Assembly (NCBI GenBank): GCA_031266695.1
Contig: JAISAK010000269.1
Location: 1 to 11,425 of the forward strand
DNA: 11,425 bases
Direction: 5' to 3'
DNA from: Treponema sp.
GTDB taxonomy: Bacteria; Spirochaetota; Spirochaetia; Treponematales; Breznakiellaceae
A program made the translations under genes and the position numbers. Positions within the stretch are counted from its first letter, which is position 1. Each line of letters begins with the position of its first letter. The notes beneath the pieces were generated by a model. It did not search any database, had not been told where the DNA came from, and worked only from the letters and a program-made list of their open reading frames with translations. Positions 1 to 5,780 of this stretch are shown piece after piece.

Positions 1-13
1 CGCGAAGTCGAAT

Positions 14-80
14 AAGTCAAAAAAGTTAAAGAAGAAGTGCTAATACTTCAGTTCTTATACTTCTTCGACTTCTTTGACTT
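14..80. repeat. Imperfect AT-rich inverted repeat downstream of the peptidase gene
   Basis: Arms 14-34 and 60-80 pair over 21 positions, with two A-C mismatches and one G-U type pair. The central part carries a smaller inverted repeat, GAAGT at 34-38 and ACTTC at 45-49. The arms are purine-rich on one strand and pyrimidine-rich on the other. The element lies just beyond the 3' end of the minus-strand operon, so it could be a weak transcription terminator or 3'-protective hairpin. No clean T-run follows the stem on the minus strand, so a classical intrinsic terminator is not supported. The rest of 1-143 shows no convincing gene. Confidence 0.45.
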
Positions 81-143
81 TGTGGTAAATCTTTCTTTTA
101 GTCTTGACAACCTACTTTGTAATGTAGAATTGCTGGTTTTCGT

Positions 144-1079
144 TTAACTTCGGCAAAGCTCCACCGCGAACCGCACCACCCGGTCATAGAATCCCGGGGT
201 AAGCCTGAGGTGGCTGTCGGAGGGGCCGTTCAGGCGGCGCCAGGTTTCCGGGACAAGCAGGCGGTCGGAGCTGTCTTTGATTGTCCCGGCGATAAGCAGG
301 CCGGCAAAGTCGGGGCGATTGCGCAGCAGCGAGGCGTAGGGCGCCGCTTCCCCGGCGGGAAGCACGGTGACGGTCTGCGCGGGGATGCCCGCCCGGAGAA
401 AACCCGCGTCATCGGAAAAGGGCGTGGGCACAAGGAGCACCTTGTTCAGCCCGAGATAGCGGGCCGTATCAAGGGCCTGATCCCTGAGGCCGAGGATAAG
501 CTGCTTTGTCCTGCGCAGGCCCGGCCGCTCGTCGTTCTTTAAAAGATAGTCCGTTGTACTGGAAATAACAAAGGTATCGCCCGTGCCGCACGCGTCAAAA
601 TTGAACACCCGCGCGTCGCCCAGCCCCCAGGTTCTGAGTTTTTCCGCCAGGCTGAAGGAACCCTGGGCCCGTATCCCTTCCCCCGCCTCAAGTTCTTCCT
701 TGTCGGTAAAAATGATGATCCAGTAATCGGATCCGAGTTCGCCAAGCCTGAGCGCCGCCTTGAGGAGTTGAAAAACCGCGGCGCTGTTGTCGTTTGCGCC
801 GGGGCTTCCGTCAACCCGGTCGTAATGGGCGACGAGGATAACGGGGCTTTGGCCCCGGAACGGAAAAATTCCGCCCGCCGAAGGCTTAAGGCTTTGGCCC
901 CGGGGGAATATGAAAAAATGGCTTTTCTCCTCTATCGGAATTACAACCGAGTTAAGCATAAGCTTCTCGGTCAGGGCGAGGAGTATCGTATAACGATCCG
1001 CGTCCGGGGCGATAAAATCGAAGAAGCGTTCATAGGGGCTTTCCTTTGCCCAGTCCCGGCTTGCCGCCGCCGGTTTCAT
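144..1079 (-). CDS. M28-family zinc aminopeptidase
   Basis: The 311-aa product looks like a cytoplasmic metallopeptidase of the M28 (aminopeptidase Y / glutaminyl cyclase-like) family, which removes N-terminal residues using two zinc ions. Candidate ligands appear in the family order: H85-x-D87, then D97 in the GANDNSA motif (94-100), the E128-E129 pair, D162 in FNFDACGTGD, and H290 near the C-terminus in SDSH. No signal peptide or membrane segment is seen. It is the last gene of the five-gene minus-strand operon. Its ATG overlaps the stop of the pyridoxal kinase gene as ATGA, and a GAGG lies about 8 nt upstream, so translation is probably coupled. A short in-frame internal repeat (RGQS at 60-63 and 75-78) sits just before the first metal motif. 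Family assignment is fairly secure. The substrate is unknown, and it could be a deblocking-type aminopeptidase or a non-peptidase amidohydrolase. Confidence 0.85.
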   Translation of the reverse strand: MKPAAASRDWAKESPYERFFDFIAPDADRYTILLALTEKLMLNSVVIPIEEKSHFFIFPRGQSLKPSAGGIFPFRGQSPVILVAHYDRVDGSPGANDNSAAVFQLLKAALRLGELGSDYWIIIFTDKEELEAGEGIRAQGSFSLAEKLRTWGLGDARVFNFDACGTGDTFVISSTTDYLLKNDERPGLRRTKQLILGLRDQALDTARYLGLNKVLLVPTPFSDDAGFLRAGIPAQTVTVLPAGEAAPYASLLRNRPDFAGLLIAGTIKDSSDRLLVPETWRRLNGPSDSHLRLTPGFYDRVVRFAVELCRS

Positions 1080-2026
1080 GACCGCAGCCTCAGGGCCTCA
1101 AAGGTATGGGAGGGGGAACACAGTTCGTCCTGGGCCCGGACAATGAGGAGTTCGGGGCAGGGCGCCGCTTCCGCGGAACCGGCCGCTCCCTCCGAATTGC
1201 CCGCGCGGCCCGCCGCGAGGAAACTTGCCTCAAGAATTCCGTAGACGGAAGCGGCGCAAAGCTCGAGGGTTTTTTTTATGTCGCCGGTTTCAAGATAGCG
1301 GGAAAGAAAGATCGCCGCGGTAAGATCCCCGGAACCCGCAAGGCCCGTTCCCAGGGGCAGCTCGGGGGTGCTGATTTGGTAGATATCCTTTTTGTCCGAG
1401 ACCAGCATGCTGATTTTGCCGCCCTCCCCCGCCCCGCCGGGGGCCGCCGTTTTTTCGCCCGGCGCGTCCGCCGCGCCGCGGTAACTGGTAACAAGCACGA
1501 TGCCCGGCCCCAGGGCGTGGAGCGCGTTAACCGCCCGGCGGGCTTCGTCCGCGGTATCGGCCTTAATCCCGGTAAGGGCTTCCAGCTCGAACTGGTTCGG
1601 CGTAACAATATCGGCAAGGGCCGTAACTTCGTTCCTGAACATGGCGGGAATATCGGGCTTGACGTAAAAACCCTTGCCCGTATCGCCCATCACCGGATCG
1701 CAGCAGTAGAGGGCCTTCGGCGAAAACCCGCGCACCCGGCGCACCGCGTCGATTACCGCGCGGCCCACGGCCGCGTCGCCCAGGTAGCCCGAAAGGACCG
1801 CCTCGCAGCCGCGCAGAACGCCCCTTTCCTCAAGCCCCCTTACCAGCTCCGTAACAAGTTCCGCGCCGAGAACCCTGCCGCGGAAACCGCCGAAGCCGGT
1901 GTGATTTGAAAATTCAACCGTATTAAGGGCCCAGACCTCACGGCCAAGCCGCTGCATGGGGAAAACGGCGGCGGAATTGCCGGCGTGGCCGTACACAACG
2001 TGGGACTGGATTGATAAAACCGCCAT
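1076..2026 (-). CDS. pdxY: Pyridoxal kinase (PdxY/PdxK type)
   Basis: The enzyme phosphorylates pyridoxal (and pyridoxine or pyridoxamine) with ATP in the B6 salvage pathway in the cytoplasm. It belongs to the ribokinase-like superfamily. Visible signatures are the N-terminal IQSHVVYGHAGN (6-17) with substrate-contact S8, the FSNHTGFGG region (39-47), CDPVMGD (109-115), TPNQFELEALTG (142-153) and the anion-hole/catalytic-base motif GSGD at 231-234, with D234 the likely base. At 316 aa it is longer than the roughly 287 aa usual for PdxY. The extra length is two Ala/Gly/Pro-rich insertions near residues 185-204 and 271-290, both probably surface loops. The start is supported by AAGGA about 9-13 nt upstream, overlapping the end of the preceding gene 6 nt away. 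It overlaps the peptidase gene downstream by ATGA. PdxY and PdxK cannot be separated securely by eye. Confidence 0.9.
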   Translation of the reverse strand: MAVLSIQSHVVYGHAGNSAAVFPMQRLGREVWALNTVEFSNHTGFGGFRGRVLGAELVTELVRGLEERGVLRGCEAVLSGYLGDAAVGRAVIDAVRRVRGFSPKALYCCDPVMGDTGKGFYVKPDIPAMFRNEVTALADIVTPNQFELEALTGIKADTADEARRAVNALHALGPGIVLVTSYRGAADAPGEKTAAPGGAGEGGKISMLVSDKKDIYQISTPELPLGTGLAGSGDLTAAIFLSRYLETGDIKKTLELCAASVYGILEASFLAAGRAGNSEGAAGSAEAAPCPELLIVRAQDELCSPSHTFEALRLRS

Positions 2027-2032
2027 ATATCT

Positions 2033-2974
2033 TCATTCCTTTTTTTTCGCACCCTTCCCCACAAGACAAAAAAAGCGATCCGCCAGCAGGGCAAGGAATC
2101 TGAAGAATCTTCCCCGGCTTTGTCCGTATTTCTTTGAAAAATCCAGCGCGGCTTCTACAAGGGAATAGACCCCGTATTTTTTTTTCAGAAAATCCCAGTG
2201 CTTGACAATCCATACATAGAGATCGCTTTCGCTCCTGCCGGGGAAATGCGCCAGAAGCCACTGTTCCCGAATGATCTCGATTATCGGCTTGTAAACATTG
2301 TTATACCAGGAAACGAGGGCCTGTGAAAAGAGAATTTCCTCCGTTTTGTCCTGGTTTAAAAAATATTTGTGTACCAGTATATGATTGTAAATTACGTCGT
2401 AAGAACCGGGGGCCGTAAACCGGAGATCGCGGTCGCCGGTAAGTTCCCCGAAATTTGTTTTTTCGTAAAAAATCTTTTTTTCATAAGTGATAAGGGCGTC
2501 CCGCAGATCGGCGCTTGTCATGGAAGGGTTGATGCTTATTTCCGAAGAAAGGCTTGTAACTTCCGCGTCGATAAACTCAACGCCCTGGGCGCTGGCCACG
2601 GACACCCGGTGGTTTCCGTCCCGGACAAAATAAACTCCCCCGATCTCGTAAAGCTGAATGGGAGGAAGAGTCAGATAATTCAGGTGCGCCTCGTCCACCC
2701 GTTCCCAGCGTCTTCGCAGGTGTTCCGCCTTTGGCAGAAAGTATTTGTTAAAGTCCCGGTAGCGGCCTTCGCTCCCGATGATGAGCTTTATCGGAACCGT
2801 CCCGGTTCCCCGGTATACCTCGTTTTTCGGCTTGAGTATTTCCTTGACATCGTTGAACGAAAGAAGCTTGTCCCTGTCGGCATCCATAAAATGCTGAATT
2901 CGGGAAAGCACGGCTTTTCCCCGGGCGCGGGAAAAGTCGGAAGAAGCCTGGAACTGAATTTCTGCGGCGCTCAT
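2033..2974 (-). CDS. ParB/sulfiredoxin-like 'DGNHR' protein, possibly DUF4032-related
   Basis: The 313-aa protein has no assigned function. Its clearest feature is VRDGNHRVSVA at 117-127, preceded by a short strand (PPIQLYEIGGVYF, 104-116). This resembles the DGxHR nucleotide-binding turn of the ParB/Srx superfamily. The C-terminal half (about 160-300) is predicted mostly helical and rich in aromatic and Lys residues. It includes DLYVWIVKHWDFL (251-263), which is reminiscent of DUF4032-type proteins; that link is from memory. The tail is basic (KGAKKKE). No helix-turn-helix is evident, so a chromosome-partition role should not be assumed. Its ATG forms an ATGA overlap with the phosphoesterase gene stop, with no Shine-Dalgarno visible upstream, implying translational coupling. 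The gene is visibly more AT-rich than its neighbours and contains an A9 run at 2177-2185 and an A8 run at 2040-2047 on the coding strand. Confidence 0.7.
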   Translation of the reverse strand: MSAAEIQFQASSDFSRARGKAVLSRIQHFMDADRDKLLSFNDVKEILKPKNEVYRGTGTVPIKLIIGSEGRYRDFNKYFLPKAEHLRRRWERVDEAHLNYLTLPPIQLYEIGGVYFVRDGNHRVSVASAQGVEFIDAEVTSLSSEISINPSMTSADLRDALITYEKKIFYEKTNFGELTGDRDLRFTAPGSYDVIYNHILVHKYFLNQDKTEEILFSQALVSWYNNVYKPIIEIIREQWLLAHFPGRSESDLYVWIVKHWDFLKKKYGVYSLVEAALDFSKKYGQSRGRFFRFLALLADRFFCLVGKGAKKKE

Positions 2975-3573
2975 TGGTCTATATCAATAATATAATGGCT
3001 GTAGGCGTTTATTACCAATGTGTCGCACCAGCGGGTGGAACGAATATCGGAAAGATCGTAGAGGTGGATATGGCCGTGGATAAGGTATTTCGGCCTGAAA
3101 ACCTTCATAAACCAGAGAAAAGCCTTAAAACCCGTGTGGCATTTGTCCTTGTGGTCATGTATCCCCCGGGGAGGGGCGTGGGTAAGAAGGATATCCAGGT
3201 AGCGGCCGTGAAAAAGCCGGTTAAAAAAAAGACGGGGGAGGAGCTTGAAAATTTCAAGATACATTTCGGATTCGGTATACTGGTTTTTCCCCCGGTTGTA
3301 ACGCATGGAACCGCCGAGGCCCGCGATCAAAAGGCCCTCCTCGCGGACTGCTTTTGTTCCTATGTGAACGCCGCCGCTTCCGTCCCGGTCTTCGGCGTAG
3401 TGGTTGCCGAAAATAAAGTACAGGGGCTTGTTGAGGCTTGAGCTGACGAAGTCAAGATAATCCATAGGGAGATCCCCGGCGCTGAGAATAAAATTCACCT
3501 CGCCGAAACGTTGTTTAATGCCGGATGAATAAACCAGGGGATCGATCTGATCGGAGACGCAGAGAATCTTCAT
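2971..3573 (-). CDS. Calcineurin-like metallophosphoesterase
   Basis: The 200-aa protein carries the ordered motifs of the calcineurin-like/YfcE-type phosphoesterase fold: SD at 7-8, AGD at 32-34, GNH at 56-58, LLTHAPP at 129-135 and HGHIH at 166-170. This fold binds two metals and hydrolyses phosphomono- or phosphodiesters. The first motif reads SDQID, so the usual DxH histidine is Ile10, with D11 next to it. That departs from the canonical site and may change metal preference. No signal peptide is present, so a cytoplasmic location is likely. The gene sits between the TPR-Mrr gene and the DGNHR gene, with ATGA overlaps on both sides and no visible Shine-Dalgarno of its own, so it should be translated by coupling. 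The substrate (nucleotide, nucleic acid or phosphoprotein) cannot be told from sequence. Confidence 0.85.
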   Translation of the reverse strand: MKILCVSDQIDPLVYSSGIKQRFGEVNFILSAGDLPMDYLDFVSSSLNKPLYFIFGNHYAEDRDGSGGVHIGTKAVREEGLLIAGLGGSMRYNRGKNQYTESEMYLEIFKLLPRLFFNRLFHGRYLDILLTHAPPRGIHDHKDKCHTGFKAFLWFMKVFRPKYLIHGHIHLYDLSDIRSTRWCDTLVINAYSHYIIDIDQ

Positions 3574-4967
3574 GCGCGGCGGGTTGGTTTTGAAGGCCCG
3601 GGCGAAGCGACTTTGCCGAGCAGTTCCTGCAGCTTTTCCTTGTTATAAAGCTCTATCGGCCGGGAAGCTGCGTATTCTACGGCCGTCCTGGTAAAATCGG
3701 AGCCGGAAACCAGGGCGGCCTTGGTAAGGTTTGCCGCTTTCGCGTCGTCCAGAAGGGAGCGCACTTTTGAGTCGTCTATAGGATCGGAACCGCGCAGAAA
3801 GCGGATGAGCTTGGGCATTTTCCGGGTATTCCTCCATTTGGCGGCGTCGCTTTCAATGGCTGTAATCTCGCAGCCTTCATTGATATTTTTCGCGGCCTGT
3901 ACCTTAAGCTCCATAGCCTGACTGACAAGGGCCTTGCAGAGATCGGCAAAATCAACCGGGGCCGCGGTCATATAATCTTTCATGTTGTCGTCGAATCTGA
4001 GTTCCTGGTACTTGGCAAGCTTTTCGCCGACATCGCGGAAATTCTTTTTTTTGCTGTAGATCCTGTCCCACTGGGCAATGGCCTTGTCAATTTCGCGGGT
4101 GTTCTCGTAGCAGAGCCCCAAAAAGTAACGGGCGTAGAGGCTTTCCTGGGCTGCTTCGTCGGTAATGGACTTTACCGCCCGCTCAAGATCGGGAACGGCC
4201 TTATCGACGGCGTTAAGCGACATGTAGCAGCCGCCCCGCTCGACAAGGGCGCGCATCCTGAACTGGGCGTCCCGGGCGGCTTTTTCAAAGGACGCGGCGG
4301 CGGCGATATAGTCCTTCGCGTCTTTCTGAATCTTTCCCAGATAAAAATGAATCCGGGCGGGGTTTTCACCGGAGTACTTAAGGGCGACCTGGAGGGCGGC
4401 CTTCGCCTCGGAAGCTTTTTTATCCTTGTAGAGCAGAACCCCAAGCTCGTAATGTATCCTGCCGTCCTTGGGGTTGAGTTCCGCGGCCTTGTGAAGATAA
4501 TTTTCCGCCAGGTCGTTCCGGTTCCGCTCGCTGAAAAGCTTCCCCGCCTGGTAGTAGTACTCCGCGTGTTTGGGCAAAAGCTTTATAAGGAGAAGGTATT
4601 CCTTGAGAGCCTCTTCCTCCTGTTTCCGGCTTATGAAAAGCTGCGCCAAAAGCTCGCGGAATTCCACCTCGGGAATATTCTTCTCCGAAATGCCCAGTTG
4701 GTTGACGGTTTTGAACTCCGCGAGGGCAAGTTCGTCCTTGTTGTCCCTGTGGTAGGCCATACCCAGCCAGTAATGGGCCTCGGCGCTTCTGGAATCCCTG
4801 GTGATGATCGCCTTGGCCGCCTTGATTACCACCTGGGTTTTCCCTTTCTTTAAAAGGCCCGCAAGAGCGTCGACACGCTGGGGAATAACCAGGGATCTGA
4901 CGATAAAGAAGGTAAGGAAACCTATACCGACAATGAGAACAAGAATTATCGCAAGAGTTATAGTCAT
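3570..4967 (-). CDS. Membrane-anchored TPR protein with a C-terminal Mrr-like domain
   Basis: The 465-aa product begins with one hydrophobic segment (about 4-27), which probably anchors it with a cytoplasmic C-terminus. TPR-like helical pairs run from about 62 to 325; clear units include AHYWLGMAYHR (64-74), AENYLHKAAELNP (154-166), IHYELGVLLYK (171-181) and ARYFLGLCYEN (279-289). Residues about 338-452 resemble the restriction-endonuclease-like Mrr fold. DFADLCKALVSQAM matches the opening helix. The run from D399 to L450, with ALVSGSDFTRTAVEYA (418-433) and IELYNKEKLQELL (438-450), matches the family's closing strand-helix-strand-helix. The catalytic D...(E/Q)xK pattern is not intact, because LIRFLRG (387-393) stands where QxK is expected, so it may be a non-catalytic binding domain. 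It is the first gene of the minus operon, with an AGGGGA Shine-Dalgarno. The TM-plus-TPR plan recalls LapB/YciM, but no rubredoxin-like metal-binding domain is seen. The TPR call is strong; the Mrr call is inference. Confidence 0.8.
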   Translation of the reverse strand: MTITLAIILVLIVGIGFLTFFIVRSLVIPQRVDALAGLLKKGKTQVVIKAAKAIITRDSRSAEAHYWLGMAYHRDNKDELALAEFKTVNQLGISEKNIPEVEFRELLAQLFISRKQEEEALKEYLLLIKLLPKHAEYYYQAGKLFSERNRNDLAENYLHKAAELNPKDGRIHYELGVLLYKDKKASEAKAALQVALKYSGENPARIHFYLGKIQKDAKDYIAAAASFEKAARDAQFRMRALVERGGCYMSLNAVDKAVPDLERAVKSITDEAAQESLYARYFLGLCYENTREIDKAIAQWDRIYSKKKNFRDVGEKLAKYQELRFDDNMKDYMTAAPVDFADLCKALVSQAMELKVQAAKNINEGCEITAIESDAAKWRNTRKMPKLIRFLRGSDPIDDSKVRSLLDDAKAANLTKAALVSGSDFTRTAVEYAASRPIELYNKEKLQELLGKVASPGPSKPTRRA

Positions 4968-5042
4968 GACTTCCCCTGTTTCCCTATCTTATTTTATATT
5001 ATATAGTGAAAGGGGGGAAATAGGGAACAGGGGAGGGATAAT
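4968..5042. promoter_or_regulatory. Divergent promoter region built on a palindrome
   Basis: This 75-bp gap separates two divergent operons. Arms 4972-4987 (TCCCCTGTTTCCCTAT) and 5020-5034 (ATAGGGAACAGGGGA) are inverted copies differing by one extra T. Each arm supplies the AGGGGA Shine-Dalgarno of its own gene. The centre (4988-5019) is AT-rich and then a G6 run. A perfect TATAAT reads on the minus strand at 4998-5003, and TATTAT reads on the plus strand at 4997-5002, so the two -10 elements would overlap. No good -35 is visible on either strand. The arrangement fits shared, possibly mutually exclusive transcription with a symmetric operator. The regulator is unknown. Confidence 0.6.
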
Positions 5043-5762
5043 ATGAAAAAAGCCTTTTTTGCCGGTACTTTGCTGTTTTTGGGGGCGCTTTTAAGTTTTG
5101 CCCAGGCGAATTTTCGCAGGGGTGAGGAACTTTTCATGCGGAATAAGCCCCAGGAAGCGCTTGTGTATCTTGAAAATTCCGTCGCCGAAGATCCTGCCCA
5201 TGTCCAGGCTTTTTTGTATCTGGGCCTCGCGTATGAACAGCTCAACCGTACCGACGAAGCCATCGCGGCCTACCGGAAGATTCTTCCCCGCGCCGGGGAG
5301 ATGACTTCCTACGTCGCCTCCAATCTGGGGAACGTCTATTTTCACAAGGGGAATACCGAGTACGCGGAACAATTCTACACCCAGGCCCTGGAAGCCGATC
5401 CTGTTTACGCGTCCGCCTATCTTGGGCGGGCAAATGCCCGGGTTAAGAACGGCTCCCTTAAAGAGGCGGTAGTTGATTACGAACTTTACCTCTCCCTGGA
5501 ACCCCGTTCTTCCAAGCGGGGGAACATCGAGCGGCTTATCGCGCTTATCCGGGGAGAATTCGCCGCCGAGGAACGGCGGAAACTTCTTGCCGAGGAGGCG
5601 GAACGGGAGGAGGCGGAAAGGCAGCGGCGGATCCAGGAGGAACGGCAGCGGCTTCTGGATGAAGTTTCGGCTTCCCTTCAGTCTTCGGCCGAAGACAGCC
5701 GGGGTCTTTCCACCGGCGCCGAGGAGGTTGAGGGCTATGAAGGTGAATTTGAACTGGAATAA
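5043..5762 (+). CDS. Exported TPR protein with C-terminal charged helix
   Basis: The 239-aa protein starts with a signal peptide: KK at 2-3, a hydrophobic core to about 18, and cleavage likely in SFAQA near residues 20-22. There is no lipobox cysteine, so a soluble periplasmic protein is expected. Three to four TPR units follow between about 22 and 155, for example AFLYLGLAYEQLNRTDEAIAAYRK (56-79) and the next unit at about 90-120. Residues 172-207 form a highly charged Glu/Arg helix, likely a coiled coil. The acidic tail ends in EGEFELE. The start is set by a strong GGGAGGG about 5 nt upstream of the ATG. It is followed 18 nt later by a second TPR gene, with which it probably forms an operon. 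A scaffold role in the envelope is likely, but the partner is unknown. Confidence 0.85.
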   Translation: MKKAFFAGTLLFLGALLSFAQANFRRGEELFMRNKPQEALVYLENSVAEDPAHVQAFLYLGLAYEQLNRTDEAIAAYRKILPRAGEMTSYVASNLGNVYFHKGNTEYAEQFYTQALEADPVYASAYLGRANARVKNGSLKEAVVDYELYLSLEPRSSKRGNIERLIALIRGEFAAEERRKLLAEEAEREEAERQRRIQEERQRLLDEVSASLQSSAEDSRGLSTGAEEVEGYEGEFELE

Positions 5763-5780
5763 GAAACAGGAGAGCGAATA

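Noticed and set aside
104..130. TTGACA (104-109) and TAGAAT (125-130) as a plus-strand promoter
   Set aside because: The spacing is only 15 bp, and it would fire antisense into the end of the peptidase gene with no plus-strand gene to serve. Chance is as likely in this AT-rich stretch.
1106..1909. Long plus-strand reading frame opposite pyridoxal kinase
   Set aside because: It is a GC-rich antisense shadow. The minus-strand frame has all the kinase motifs, while the plus frame shows no family signature and has a biased Arg/Gly-rich composition.
2033..2974. Calling the DGNHR protein a chromosome-partition ParB
   Set aside because: Only the DGxHR-like turn is present. No helix-turn-helix is evident, and there is no ParA neighbour or parS-like site in view.
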